DNA of 64,000 nucleotides. Origin: Taishania sp045629585 (GTDB taxonomy: Bacteria; Bacteroidota; Bacteroidia; Flavobacteriales_D; Crocinitomicaceae). Position numbers and translations under genes: made by a program. The stretch spans positions 1 to 64,000 of the forward strand of contig JAZQRM010000077.1 in assembly GCA_045629585.1 (NCBI GenBank), given 5' to 3'. The notes under the pieces were generated by a model. It searched no databases. It saw only the letters and a list, made by a program, of their open reading frames with translations, and was not told where the DNA came from. Below are positions 40,984 through 50,224 of this stretch, one piece after another; positions within the stretch are counted from its first letter, which is position 1; the number at the start of each line of letters is the position of its first letter.

Positions 40984-42402
40984 ATGGTTTTTAGTACCAT
41001 CTTATTTCTTTTCTATTTTTTACCTTGTTTTTTATTGGGTTACGTTCTTCTACCTAAGAAGTACAGGAACTATTGGGTTTTGATAGCTAGCCTCGCTTTT
41101 TACGCTTGGGGTGCCCCTTTATTTATATTTGTTGTGCTATTCTCTACTTTAATTGATTTTCAAGTTGTAAAGAAGATGCATTTATGTATAAATTCAGCGG
41201 ATAAGAAGAAGTGGTTGGTCTTGTCAATCTGTTTAAATGTCGGTCTGTTGGCTTATTTTAAATATGCTAATTTTTTCATTGATAATGTGAATGATGTTCT
41301 TTCTTATTTTCATTGGAATACAATTTCATGGGTATCTGTTATGCTTCCGATTGGGATTTCTTTTTTTGTTTTTCAATCCATTACTTATGCCGTAGACGTT
41401 TATGGAGGAGTGAATCCACCCGTGCGAAAATTTTCTCAATATTTGCTTTATATTTTATCTTTTCCGCAAATGATTGCAGGTCCAATTGTGAAATATAATG
41501 ACATCGCAAGTGAACTTGCAGAACGAAACGAAACTGTTGATGATCGTTTGCTAGGGTTTTATCGTTTTTGCATAGGATTAGGTAAAAAAATCTTGATAGC
41601 AAATGTTTTGGCTGTGCAGGCTGATTTAATTTTAGATGGTGATATTATTGAAGCTAGTTCTGGTAAGATTTGGGTGGGTTTAATAGCGTACACCTTTCAA
41701 ATTTATTTTGATTTTTCAGGTTATTCGGATATGGCGATTGGGTTAGGACGAATGATGGGATTTACATTCCCAGAAAATTTCAATTCTCCTTATTTAGCTA
41801 AAAGTATTTCTGAGTTTTGGAGACGTTGGCATATGACTTTGAATGAATTCATGTTGTCTTATTTGTATATTCCACTGGGTGGAAATCGAGTTTCTAAAAC
41901 CCGCTTGTATTTCAATTTATCTTTAGTTTTCGTGCTTTCTGGTCTGTGGCATGGAGCTTCATGGAATTTTATTCTTTGGGGAGCTTATCACGGTTCTTTT
42001 TTAATATTTGACCGACTTTTTCTTAAAAACTTATTAGAGCGTGTTGGTGCTTTGGTGGCAACTGTGTTTACATTTTTCATTGTTGTAGTTGGATGGGCAA
42101 TTTTCCGGATGGAGGATTTCTCAAGAATGCAATTAGTAATTGATAAATTGTTTTCTTTTCAGAATGGAACAGGTTTTGAAATGGATTATCAGTTTTGTGT
42201 TGTTTTAGTTGTTGCAATCTTTTTTTCAGTCTTAACTGTTACTCGTTGGGGAAGGGATTTGGAAGTGTTTTGTTTTGAAAAGGATGTACTAAATTTAAGT
42301 GGACATTTAAAATTTGGTTTGATTGCTTTTATTCTGTTCATGTTATCAGTTGCTGGTATTGCTGGAACTGATTTTAATCCGTTTATTTATTTAAGGTTTT
42401 AA
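40984..42402 (+). CDS. MBOAT-family O-acyltransferase (AlgI/DltB-like)
   Basis: A membrane-bound O-acyltransferase with about ten helices over 472 residues. The central motif SEFWRRWHMTLNEFM and the catalytic His in LSGLWHGASWNFILWGAYHG match the AlgI/PatA group, which moves acetyl groups across the membrane onto surface polysaccharide. Start at the ATG 40984, since family members open with a similar VFSTILFLFYFLP stretch. It pairs with the AlgX-like gene three bases on. The target polymer is not known. Confidence 0.88.
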   Translation: MVFSTILFLFYFLPCFLLGYVLLPKKYRNYWVLIASLAFYAWGAPLFIFVVLFSTLIDFQVVKKMHLCINSADKKKWLVLSICLNVGLLAYFKYANFFIDNVNDVLSYFHWNTISWVSVMLPIGISFFVFQSITYAVDVYGGVNPPVRKFSQYLLYILSFPQMIAGPIVKYNDIASELAERNETVDDRLLGFYRFCIGLGKKILIANVLAVQADLILDGDIIEASSGKIWVGLIAYTFQIYFDFSGYSDMAIGLGRMMGFTFPENFNSPYLAKSISEFWRRWHMTLNEFMLSYLYIPLGGNRVSKTRLYFNLSLVFVLSGLWHGASWNFILWGAYHGSFLIFDRLFLKNLLERVGALVATVFTFFIVVVGWAIFRMEDFSRMQLVIDKLFSFQNGTGFEMDYQFCVVLVVAIFFSVLTVTRWGRDLEVFCFEKDVLNLSGHLKFGLIAFILFMLSVAGIAGTDFNPFIYLRF

Positions 42403-42404
42403 GA

Positions 42405-43541
42405 ATGGGGGCTAATTGGATTAAAAAGGTTTTGTTTTCAGTCATTATTGGTGGTTTATTTTTGCCAATTGTACAAAAGAAGTTTTCGTTGGTTTATTTC
42501 CATAAATTGGGAGGCGCTATTTCTAGATCAGAGTGGGTTCCATTTACTTTTGATGGTTTTTTTAGTGGCGATTTTCAGAGTAGTAAAGAAGCATCTATTA
42601 AGGCCGATTTTGGGTTCAATCAATTTTTTATTCGATTAAATAATCAAATTGAATTTGATTTATATGGTAAGGTTCGTGCTAAAGGTGTGATCTTCGGGAA
42701 AGAGGGTTTTCTATTTGAAGAAGGGTATATAAATGCGGCTTTAGGTTTGGATTTTATTGGAGAAGATAGTATTCGTTGTCAGCTTTCTAAGCTTAAGCTT
42801 GTTAGTGATTCGTTGAAGGCTTATGGTGTTGATGTGGTGGTTCTTTTAGCGCCTGGTAAAGGAAGCTTCTGCCAAGAATATATTCCGGATGTGTATAAGT
42901 CAACTAAAGGTATTGCGACAAATGTTAATGTTTACAGCCAGATTTTGGATGAATTTAATATTCCTACATTAGATGTTAATAGATGGTTTTTGAGCTTAAA
43001 AGATGATAAAGCTGATTACGATCCACTTTTTTCCAAAACAGGAATTCATTGGAGCTATTTTGCTGAAAATATGGTGACTGATTCATTGTTAAATTTTTTA
43101 AGAAGTACAACTGGAAATGTTTTTCCTAGTCGAAGTAAAATTGGTCAATTTAAGTCAAAAATTGCCTTGAAGCGGGATGGGGATGTTTGGGAGGGGATGA
43201 ATTTGTTGCGTCCTTTTGATGAGTTCGAGTTGAGTTATCCGTCTTTCAAGAGGGTAGGTGGTGAATCCAATAGAACGAAAGTCTTAACTATTTCGGATAG
43301 TTATTATTGGGGAATGTTTTATGATTCCTTATCTAGTAATTATTTTAAAGATGGTCGTTTTTGGTATTATTACAAAGAAGTGTTCCCTGAGAGTTATTCA
43401 AAATTCACTTCTGTTGATGAGTTGAATTTGAAAAAGGAATTAGTTAGTAATGATGTGATACTATTGATTTGCACTGATGCTAATTTACCTCGATTTGGGT
43501 TTGGTTTTATTGATGAAGCATTTACATTATTTAGCAAATGA
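42405..43541 (+). CDS. AlgX/AlgJ-like SGNH-fold acetyltransferase partner
   Basis: A 378-residue exported protein with an N-terminal membrane anchor (about residues 8-24) and an AlgX/AlgJ-type hydrolase-like domain. The typical opening GVIFGKEGFLFEEGYIN is at about 94-110, the His motif GIHWSYFAEN near 210, and a serine motif TISDSYYWGMF near 300 stands where the catalytic Ser is expected. These proteins place acetyl groups delivered by the MBOAT partner on the polysaccharide. No sugar-polymer synthesis genes flank the pair. Confidence 0.75.
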   Translation: MGANWIKKVLFSVIIGGLFLPIVQKKFSLVYFHKLGGAISRSEWVPFTFDGFFSGDFQSSKEASIKADFGFNQFFIRLNNQIEFDLYGKVRAKGVIFGKEGFLFEEGYINAALGLDFIGEDSIRCQLSKLKLVSDSLKAYGVDVVVLLAPGKGSFCQEYIPDVYKSTKGIATNVNVYSQILDEFNIPTLDVNRWFLSLKDDKADYDPLFSKTGIHWSYFAENMVTDSLLNFLRSTTGNVFPSRSKIGQFKSKIALKRDGDVWEGMNLLRPFDEFELSYPSFKRVGGESNRTKVLTISDSYYWGMFYDSLSSNYFKDGRFWYYYKEVFPESYSKFTSVDELNLKKELVSNDVILLICTDANLPRFGFGFIDEAFTLFSK

Positions 43542-43726
43542 CCTTTACTGTTTAGGTTTGTTTTATGCCTCCTTTCTTAACGAATTGTTAATTTTTAGTT
43601 TTATTAAATTTCTTAATAAATAGATGGTTAATAGCTTTTTAGGTTTAGCTAGTTGTTTACCATTTGAATCATTTTCGTTTTTTCACAACTGAATGTGAAA
43701 AAGTACCTCTTTTTTTTTGTAAGGTA

Positions 43727-43756
43727 TTGATTTGTAATTTTAATTACCTATCTTTG
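43727..43756 (+). promoter_or_regulatory. Promoter of the str operon
   Basis: TATCTTTG at 43749-43756 is an exact -7 match and TTG at 43727-43729 gives a -33 element with 19 bases between. It drives rpsL onward, probably with readthrough into the whole ribosomal block. Confidence 0.7.
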
Positions 43757-43760
43757 CACC

Positions 43761-43779
43761 CCTGAAGTCTTGCTTCGGG
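43761..43779 (+). promoter_or_regulatory. 5'-end stem-loop of the str mRNA leader
   Basis: CCTGAAG (43761-43767) pairs with CTTCGGG (43773-43779), 7 bp with one G-U and loop TCTTG. From the -7 position, transcription should start within one to three bases of this stem, so the mRNA would begin with a hairpin. Possible roles are protection from 5' decay or a protein-binding site. No T run, so not a terminator. Confidence 0.55.
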
Positions 43780-43811
43780 ATTTTATTTATTTTAAAAATT
43801 AAGAGTATTTT

Positions 43812-44189
43812 ATGCCAACTATCCAACAATTAGTTCGCAAAGGAAGAACGGCGGTGACGAAGAAGTCTAAGTCAGCTGCACTTGATTCATGTCCACAGCG
43901 TAAAGGGGTATGTGTAAGGGTTTACACCACTACTCCTAAGAAACCGAACTCTGCAATGCGTAAAGTTGCAAGGGTGCGTTTAACAAACGGAAAGGAAGTT
44001 AATGCGTACATCGGTGGTGAAGGTCACAACTTACAAGAGCACTCTTTAGTGTTAGTACGTGGAGGTCGTGTTAAAGACTTACCAGGGGTACGTTACCACA
44101 TTGTTCGTGGTGCTGAAGATACAGCGGGTGTTGAAGGAAGAACACAACGTCGTTCTAAGTACGGGACAAAGAGACCAAAACAAAAATAA
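43812..44189 (+). CDS. rpsL: 30S ribosomal protein S12
   Basis: A decoding-centre protein. KPNSAMRKVARVRL and the EGHNLQEHSLVLVRGGRVKDLPG stretch are intact. At the classic streptomycin-resistance positions the residues are the sensitive Lys (TPKKPNS and GRVKDLPG). Length 125 is normal. First gene of str, behind a strong promoter and leader hairpin. Confidence 0.98.
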   Translation: MPTIQQLVRKGRTAVTKKSKSAALDSCPQRKGVCVRVYTTTPKKPNSAMRKVARVRLTNGKEVNAYIGGEGHNLQEHSLVLVRGGRVKDLPGVRYHIVRGAEDTAGVEGRTQRRSKYGTKRPKQK

Positions 44190-44210
44190 TTTTAAAGCTC
44201 TTGTAAAAAG

Positions 44211-44681
44211 ATGAGAAGAAGAAAAGCAAAAAAGGCCGTTGTTCTACCTGATCCACGTTTTAATGATGTACAGGTAACTAAGTTTGTGAACAACTTAATG
44301 TACGATGGAAAGAAAAGTTTAGCATTTAAGATTTTCTATGATGCTATGGAAATCGTTGACAAAAAAGTTGAAGACGTAACAGGATTGGAAACTTTCAAAA
44401 AAGCGTTAGAAAATGTAACTCCTTCTGTGGAAGTACGTTCTCGTCGTATTGGAGGTGCTACATTCCAAATTCCTACGCCAGTGCGTGAGTCACGTAAGAA
44501 TTCATTGGCAATGAAGTGGTTAATTGGTTATTCTCGTAAGCGTAATGAGAAAACTATGGCTGCTAAATTAGCTGCTGAGATTGTTGCTGCTGCTAAAGAA
44601 GAAGGAGCTGCATACAAGAAAAAAGAAGATACTTTAAGAATGGCTGAGGCTAACAAAGCATTCTCTCACTTCAGATTTTAA
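44211..44681 (+). CDS. rpsG: 30S ribosomal protein S7
   Basis: A primary 16S binder that organises the 30S head. Opens RRRKAKKAVVLPDPRFNDVQV; VEVRSRRIGGATFQIP and the LAMKWLIGYSRKRNEKTM stretch are typical. Length 156 is normal. In enterobacteria S7 represses the str operon; no S7-like site was recognised here. Confidence 0.98.
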   Translation: MRRRKAKKAVVLPDPRFNDVQVTKFVNNLMYDGKKSLAFKIFYDAMEIVDKKVEDVTGLETFKKALENVTPSVEVRSRRIGGATFQIPTPVRESRKNSLAMKWLIGYSRKRNEKTMAAKLAAEIVAAAKEEGAAYKKKEDTLRMAEANKAFSHFRF

Positions 44682-44686
44682 TCAAC

Positions 44687-46783
44687 ATGGCTAGAGATTT
44701 AAAATTCACGCGTAATATCGGTATCGCTGCACATATTGATGCTGGTAAAACGACAACAACAGAGCGTATTCTTTACTACTCTGGAGTTAACCACAAAATC
44801 GGTGAAACTCACGAAGGTGGGGCTACAACTGACTGGATGGCTCAAGAGCAAGAAAGAGGTATTACAATTACATCTGCTGCGGTAACAGTTCCTTGGAAAT
44901 ATAACGGGGATACATACCAAATCAACGTAATTGATACTCCAGGACACGTTGACTTTACTGTAGAGGTAAACCGTTCATTACGTGTATTAGATGGATTAGT
45001 ATTCTTATTCTCAGCTGTTGATGGTGTTGAGCCTCAATCTGAAACTAACTGGCGTTTAGCAAACAACTATAACGTGCCTCGTTTAGGATTCGTGAACAAA
45101 ATGGACCGTCAAGGTGCTGACTTCATGAATGTTGTTCGTCAAGTTAAAGATATGCTAGGAAGTAACTCACTTCCATTACAATTACCTATCGGTGGTGAAG
45201 ATGATTTCCGTGGAGTTGTAGATTTGATTAACTTCCGTGGTATCGTTTGGAACGAAGAAGATAAGGGAATGACTTTTACTGAAGTTGAAATTCCAGAAGA
45301 TATTTTAGAAGAAGCAACGGAGATGCGTGAGCATCTATTAGAGCAAGTTGCTGAATTCGATGATAGATTGATGGAGAAGTACTTCGAAGATCCAAATTCA
45401 ATTTCAGAAGAAGAAGTTTTAGCAGCGTTGCGTCAAGCAGTTATCTCTGGTAAAGTGGTTCCTATGATGTGTGGTTCTTCTTTCAAAAACAAAGGAGTTC
45501 AAGCGATGTTGGATATGGTAATGGCATTATTACCTTCTCCAATGGATCAAGAAGCAATTAAAGGTATTGATCCTAAAACAGGTAATGAAATTGAACGTAA
45601 GCCTTCTTACGATGAGCCATTCGCAGGTTTAGCTTTTAAAATTGCTACTGACCCATTCGTAGGTCGTTTGTGTTTCGTACGTGCTTATTCAGGTAAATTG
45701 CCAGCTGGTTCTTATATCTACAACCCACGTACAGGAAACAAAGAGCGTATTTCACGTATCTTCCAAATGCACGCTAACAAACAAAATCAAATTGATGAGT
45801 TAGGAGCAGGAGATATCGGTGCAGTAGTAGGATTTAAAGATATCCGTACTGGAGATACATTATGTGCTGAAGGACACGGAATCATCTTAGAATCTATGGA
45901 TTTCCCTGATCCAGTAATCGGATTAGCAATCGAGCCTAAAACACAGGCTGATACAGATAAATTGTCAATTGGTTTAAATAAATTAGCTGAGGAAGATCCA
46001 ACTTTCCAAGTTCATACAGATGAAGAAACTGGTCAAACAGTTATCTCTGGAATGGGAGAGCTTCACTTAGATATTATCGTTGACCGTTTAAAGCGTGAGT
46101 TCAAAGTGGAAGTTAACCAAGGTGCTCCACAAGTATCTTACCGTGAGAATATCACAATCCCAGTTGAACACAGAGAAGTTTACAAAAAACAATCAGGTGG
46201 TCGTGGGAAATTTGCTGATATTTTAGTTAAGATTTCTCCACAAGATGATGCAGAGAAACCAGGATTGACATTCATCAACAGTGTTAAAGGTGGTAACGTT
46301 CCTAAGGAATATGTACCTTCTGTTGAAAAAGGATTCAGAGAAGCTATGAAAAATGGTGTTATGGCTGGATACCCTATGGATGCGTTGACTGTTGAATTAT
46401 TGGATGGTTCTTTCCACCAAGTCGATTCAGATTCTTTGTCTTTCGAAGTTGCTGCTAGAATGGCCTACAAAACTGCATTGAAAAAGGCAGGTCCAGTTTT
46501 ATTGGAGCCTATCATGAAGTTAGAAGTAGTTTGTCCTGAAGAAAACATGGGTGATATCGTTGGTGACTTAAACCGCCGCCGTGGTATGGTTAAAGGTATG
46601 GACGATAGAAATGGTGCTAAAGTTGTTAAAGGTGATGTTCCATTATCAGAAATGTTTGGTTACGTTACTCAATTACGTACATTGTCTTCTGGACGTGCAT
46701 CTTCATCAATGGAATTCTCTCACTACGCTGAAGCACCTCGTAATGTTGCTGAAGAAGTAGTAGCAAAAGCAAACGGAAAATAG
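44687..46783 (+). CDS. fusA: Elongation factor G
   Basis: The GTPase of ribosomal translocation. The P-loop AHIDAGKTTT is at about residues 14-23, switch II is DTPGHVDFT, and NKMDRQGADF gives the guanine specificity. Domain IV GGRGKFADI and domain V follow. Length 698 is normal. It is followed directly by rpsJ; the tuf gene found here in many bacteria is missing from the operon. Confidence 0.98.
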   Translation: MARDLKFTRNIGIAAHIDAGKTTTTERILYYSGVNHKIGETHEGGATTDWMAQEQERGITITSAAVTVPWKYNGDTYQINVIDTPGHVDFTVEVNRSLRVLDGLVFLFSAVDGVEPQSETNWRLANNYNVPRLGFVNKMDRQGADFMNVVRQVKDMLGSNSLPLQLPIGGEDDFRGVVDLINFRGIVWNEEDKGMTFTEVEIPEDILEEATEMREHLLEQVAEFDDRLMEKYFEDPNSISEEEVLAALRQAVISGKVVPMMCGSSFKNKGVQAMLDMVMALLPSPMDQEAIKGIDPKTGNEIERKPSYDEPFAGLAFKIATDPFVGRLCFVRAYSGKLPAGSYIYNPRTGNKERISRIFQMHANKQNQIDELGAGDIGAVVGFKDIRTGDTLCAEGHGIILESMDFPDPVIGLAIEPKTQADTDKLSIGLNKLAEEDPTFQVHTDEETGQTVISGMGELHLDIIVDRLKREFKVEVNQGAPQVSYRENITIPVEHREVYKKQSGGRGKFADILVKISPQDDAEKPGLTFINSVKGGNVPKEYVPSVEKGFREAMKNGVMAGYPMDALTVELLDGSFHQVDSDSLSFEVAARMAYKTALKKAGPVLLEPIMKLEVVCPEENMGDIVGDLNRRRGMVKGMDDRNGAKVVKGDVPLSEMFGYVTQLRTLSSGRASSSMEFSHYAEAPRNVAEEVVAKANGK

Positions 46784-46803
46784 AACGCTTAATTAAAACG
46801 ATA

Positions 46804-47109
46804 ATGAGCCAAAAAATTAGAATCAAATTAAAATCTTACGATCACAACTTAGTGGATAAATCTGCTGAGAAAATCGTTAAAACTGTAAAGGCAACTGGAG
46901 CTGTTGTTAGTGGTCCAATTCCTTTACCAACTCACAAGCGTATTTACACTGTATTACGTTCTCCACACGTTAACAAAAAAGCACGTGAGCAGTTCGAATT
47001 GTGTTCTTACAAACGCTTATTAGATATCTATTCGTCTTCTTCTAAGACTGTAGATGCTTTAATGCGTTTAGAATTGCCTAGTGGGGTTGATGTTGAAATC
47101 AAAGTTTAA
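46804..47109 (+). CDS. rpsJ: 30S ribosomal protein S10
   Basis: Part of the 30S head and, with NusB, of transcription antitermination. KIRIKLKSYDHNLVDKSAEK and the VSGPIPLPTHKRIYTVLRSP loop are conserved. Length 101. First gene of the S10 group, 20 bases behind fusA with no separate promoter seen. Confidence 0.98.
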   Translation: MSQKIRIKLKSYDHNLVDKSAEKIVKTVKATGAVVSGPIPLPTHKRIYTVLRSPHVNKKAREQFELCSYKRLLDIYSSSSKTVDALMRLELPSGVDVEIKV

Positions 47110-47127
47110 TTAATAATAAATAGAGTA

Positions 47128-47742
47128 ATGCCAGGAATTATTGGTAGAAAAGTCGGAATGACTAGCATTTACAGTGCCGAGGGCAAAGCAATGCCATGCA
47201 CAGTTATTGAAGCTGGTCCTTGTGTTGTAACGCAAGTTAAAACACAAGACAGAGATGGTTACGATGCCATTCAATTAGGGTTTGGAGCTCGTAAAGAGAA
47301 AAATACTCCAAATGCTTTGAAGGGTCACTTTAAAAAAGCAAATACTGAGCCTAAGGCAAAGTTAGCTGAATTTAAAGGTTTCGATGGTCTCTCTTTAGGA
47401 GATACAGTGATCGTGGATATATTTGCTGAAGGTGAATATGTTGACGTAGTTGGTACTTCTAAAGGAAAAGGTTTTCAAGGGGTAGTTAAACGTCATAACT
47501 TCGGTGGAGTTGGACAAGCTACTCACGGTCAGCACAACAGATTACGTGCACCAGGTTCAATCGGAGCAGCATCTTATCCTGCGAAAGTTTTCAAAGGAAT
47601 GCGAATGGCTGGACAAATGGGTAACAAAACTGTTACAATGGAGAACTTACAAATTTTGAAAGTTCTTGCTGACAAAAATTTAATCGTAGTGAAAGGTTCT
47701 ATCCCTGGAGCAAAAGGTTCAACCGTAACAATTCTTAAGTAA
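47128..47742 (+). CDS. rplC: 50S ribosomal protein L3
   Basis: A 23S-assembly protein near the peptidyl-transferase centre. GIIGRKVGMTSIYSAEGK opens it, and the conserved GKGFQGVVKRHNFGG and HGQHNRLRAPGSIG loops are present. Length 204. Confidence 0.97.
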   Translation: MPGIIGRKVGMTSIYSAEGKAMPCTVIEAGPCVVTQVKTQDRDGYDAIQLGFGARKEKNTPNALKGHFKKANTEPKAKLAEFKGFDGLSLGDTVIVDIFAEGEYVDVVGTSKGKGFQGVVKRHNFGGVGQATHGQHNRLRAPGSIGAASYPAKVFKGMRMAGQMGNKTVTMENLQILKVLADKNLIVVKGSIPGAKGSTVTILK

Positions 47743-47743
47743 C

Positions 47744-48373
47744 ATGGAAGTTAAAGTATTTGATGTAAACGGAAAGGCTACTTCTAAAACGGTTAGTTTA
47801 TCTGATGCTGTTTTCGGAATTGAGCCAAACAATCACGCGATTTATTTAGATGTTAAGCAACATTTAGCTAATCGTCGTCAAGGAACGCACAAAGCAAAAG
47901 AAAGAGCGGAAATCGCTGGTTCTACTAGAAAGTTGAAAAAACAGAAGGGAACTGGTGGGGCTCGTGCAGGTAGTGCGAAGTCTGGTACAAGAGTTGGTGG
48001 AGGACGTATTTTCGGTCCAAGACCACGTAATTACCACTTCAAATTGAACATTAAGTTGAAGAGATTGGCTCGTAAGAGTGCATTCGCTTACAAAGCTCAA
48101 CAAGATGCTATCGTAGTTTTAGAAGATTTAAACTTCGAAAAAGCAAATACTAAGTCTTTTATCAACTTAGTAAACGCTTTAGAAGTTGCTAATACTAAAA
48201 CTTTAGTAATCTTAGGAGCAGAGAACTCAAATGTATATTTGTCTTCTCGTAACCTTGGAAATGTTAAAGTTGTAACTGCTGATTCATTCAACACTTACGA
48301 TGTATTGAATGCTAAAAAAGTAGTTTTGACTACAAGTTCAATTGAAGTAATCGAAAATATTCTAAATAATTAA
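47744..48373 (+). CDS. rplD: 50S ribosomal protein L4
   Basis: Lines the nascent peptide tunnel. The tunnel loop KKQKGTGGARAGSAKSGTRV and GGRIFGPRPRNYHFKLN are conserved. Length 209. It starts one base after the rplC stop. In E. coli L4 represses the S10 operon by a leader before rpsJ; no comparable leader fits in the 20-base gap here. Confidence 0.97.
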   Translation: MEVKVFDVNGKATSKTVSLSDAVFGIEPNNHAIYLDVKQHLANRRQGTHKAKERAEIAGSTRKLKKQKGTGGARAGSAKSGTRVGGGRIFGPRPRNYHFKLNIKLKRLARKSAFAYKAQQDAIVVLEDLNFEKANTKSFINLVNALEVANTKTLVILGAENSNVYLSSRNLGNVKVVTADSFNTYDVLNAKKVVLTTSSIEVIENILNN

Positions 48374-48380
48374 TATTAGA

Positions 48381-48677
48381 ATGAAGACAATTATCAAAAA
48401 GCCAATCATTACAGAAAAGGCAACAGGAGCTAGCGAGAAATTTAATCGTTTTTCTTTCGTTGTTGATCGTGAGGCTAACAAACTTGAGATTAAAGGAGCT
48501 GTCGAGAAAGTGTATGGTGTTCAGGTAACTGAAGTTCGTACAATGAATTATGGCGGTGGAAAATCCTCTGTTAAATATACTAACAAAGGTATCGTTGAGC
48601 AACGCAGCAAACAATGGAAAAAAGCCATTGTTACTGTAGCAGCTGGAGAAACGATTGATTTATTTAATAATTTTTAA
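48381..48677 (+). CDS. rplW: 50S ribosomal protein L23
   Basis: At the tunnel exit, docking site for trigger factor and SRP. IIKKPIITEKAT and KLEIKGAVEKVYGVQVTEVR are typical, and the docking Glu region is present. Length 98 is normal. Confidence 0.96.
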   Translation: MKTIIKKPIITEKATGASEKFNRFSFVVDREANKLEIKGAVEKVYGVQVTEVRTMNYGGGKSSVKYTNKGIVEQRSKQWKKAIVTVAAGETIDLFNNF

Positions 48678-48691
48678 GAAATTAAATTAAA

Positions 48692-49516
48692 ATGGGTCTT
48701 AAAAAATTCAAGCCTACAACTCCAGGGCAAAGACACAAAATCAACAGTGATTACTCTGATATTACTGCGGCTAAGCCTGAAAAAAGCTTAGTTAAAGGTA
48801 TTTCTAAGTCAGGTGGTCGTAACAATGACGGTAGAATGACTATGCGCTACATTGGTGGTGGACATAAGCAGAAATACCGTTTGGTTGATTTTAAACGTAG
48901 TAAGCATGGTGTTCCTGCGACTGTAAAGTCGATTGAGTACGATCCAAATCGTACTGCACACATTGCTTTGTTGTACTATGTTGATGGAGAAAAAGCCTAT
49001 ATCTTAGCTCCAGAAGGTCTTAAGGTAGGGGATACAGTAACAGCTGGTGCTGGTTCTGCTCCAAACGTAGGAAATGCACTTTTCTTAAGTGATATTCCAT
49101 TAGGTACCGTTATTCACAACATCGAATTGAAGCCTGGAAAAGGTGGATCTATCGCTCGTGGTGCGGGTACTTTCGCGCAGTTGAACGCTCGTGATGGTCG
49201 TTATGCAATCGTTAAGTTACCTTCAGGGGAAACGAGAATGATTTTGACAACATGTATGGCTACTATTGGTTCTGTTTCGAATGCTGAACATAACTTGGTT
49301 GTATCTGGTAAAGCAGGTAGAAGTCGTTGGTTAGGTCGTCGTCCACGTGTACGTGGTGTAGTTATGAACCCTGTCGATCACCCAATGGGTGGTGGTGAAG
49401 GACGTAGCTCAGGAGGACATCCTCGTTCTAGAAACGGTATGCCAGCTAAAGGGTACAAAACTCGTTCTAAGAAGAAGTATTCTAATCAGTTCATCATCGA
49501 AAGAAGAAAAAAATAA
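48692..49516 (+). CDS. rplB: 50S ribosomal protein L2
   Basis: Core 23S protein needed for subunit joining. The conserved His sits in VMNPVDHPMGGGEG, and IEYDPNRTAHIALLYY and GRNNDGRMTMRYIGGGHK are standard. Length 274. Confidence 0.98.
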   Translation: MGLKKFKPTTPGQRHKINSDYSDITAAKPEKSLVKGISKSGGRNNDGRMTMRYIGGGHKQKYRLVDFKRSKHGVPATVKSIEYDPNRTAHIALLYYVDGEKAYILAPEGLKVGDTVTAGAGSAPNVGNALFLSDIPLGTVIHNIELKPGKGGSIARGAGTFAQLNARDGRYAIVKLPSGETRMILTTCMATIGSVSNAEHNLVVSGKAGRSRWLGRRPRVRGVVMNPVDHPMGGGEGRSSGGHPRSRNGMPAKGYKTRSKKKYSNQFIIERRKK

Positions 49517-49522
49517 TAGCGT

Positions 49523-49801
49523 ATGAGTCGTTCTTTAAAAAAGCCACCTTTTGTTCATTATAAATTAATGAAAAGAGTGGATGCAGCTGCAGAAGCTACA
49601 AAAAAGGATGTAATTAAAACATGGTCTAGAGCGAGTACAATTACTCCAGACTTCGTAGGATTAACATTCGCAGTTCATAATGGAAATAAATTTATTCCTG
49701 TATTCGTTACCGAGAACATGGTAGGTCACAAGTTAGGTGAATTTTCACCAACGCGTAACTTCCGTGGGCACGGTGGGAATAAAAAGGATAAGAAAAGATA
49801 G
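49523..49801 (+). CDS. rpsS: 30S ribosomal protein S19
   Basis: Binds the 16S 3' major domain with S13. RSLKKPPFVHYKLMKRV, IKTWSRASTITPDFVGLT and the FSPTRNFRGHGG end are typical. Length 92. Confidence 0.97.
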   Translation: MSRSLKKPPFVHYKLMKRVDAAAEATKKDVIKTWSRASTITPDFVGLTFAVHNGNKFIPVFVTENMVGHKLGEFSPTRNFRGHGGNKKDKKR

Positions 49802-49820
49802 TATTTAATATAGCAAAGTT

Positions 49821-50216
49821 ATGGGTGCTAGAAAAAAATTAAAAGCAGACAAATTAAAGGCTGAGAAGTCTCAAACGGCGATTGCTCGTTTGAACGACTC
49901 ACCGATTGCTCCGCGTAAAATGAGATTGGTCGCTGATCTTGTGCGTGGTGTAGAGGTGAACAAGGCCCTAAATATCTTGCAACACAATCCTAAGGCAGCT
50001 TCAGTTAGCTTAGCAAAATTATTGCGTTCTGCAATTGCTAACTGGGAGCAAAAGAATGCGGAAAAAAGCATTGAAAACGAAACTCTAATTGTTCGTACAA
50101 TTGAAGTTAGTGGTGGTGCTATGTTGAAGCGTATCCAAGCTGCTCCTCAAGGTCGTGCGCACAGAATTAGAAAAAGATCTAACCATGTTACCATTATCGT
50201 TGATGGTGTTAAATAA
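49821..50216 (+). CDS. rplV: 50S ribosomal protein L22
   Basis: Extends a loop into the peptide tunnel. Conserved parts are SPRKMRLVADLVRG-type PRKMRLVADL, the tunnel loop and AQGRAHRI-like PQGRAHRIRKRSNHVTI. Length 131. The N-terminal lysine-rich GARKKLKADKLK is an extension seen in the phylum. Confidence 0.96.
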   Translation: MGARKKLKADKLKAEKSQTAIARLNDSPIAPRKMRLVADLVRGVEVNKALNILQHNPKAASVSLAKLLRSAIANWEQKNAEKSIENETLIVRTIEVSGGAMLKRIQAAPQGRAHRIRKRSNHVTIIVDGVK

Positions 50217-50224
50217 GTAAGAGA

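Noticed and set aside
43598..43620. A/T-only inverted repeat after the AlgX-like gene as a terminator
   Set aside because: The stem is only A/T pairs and weak; no reliable terminator was seen there.
44699..44947. Minus-strand frames inside fusA and other ribosomal genes
   Set aside because: They are antisense shadows caused by the codon bias of highly expressed genes.
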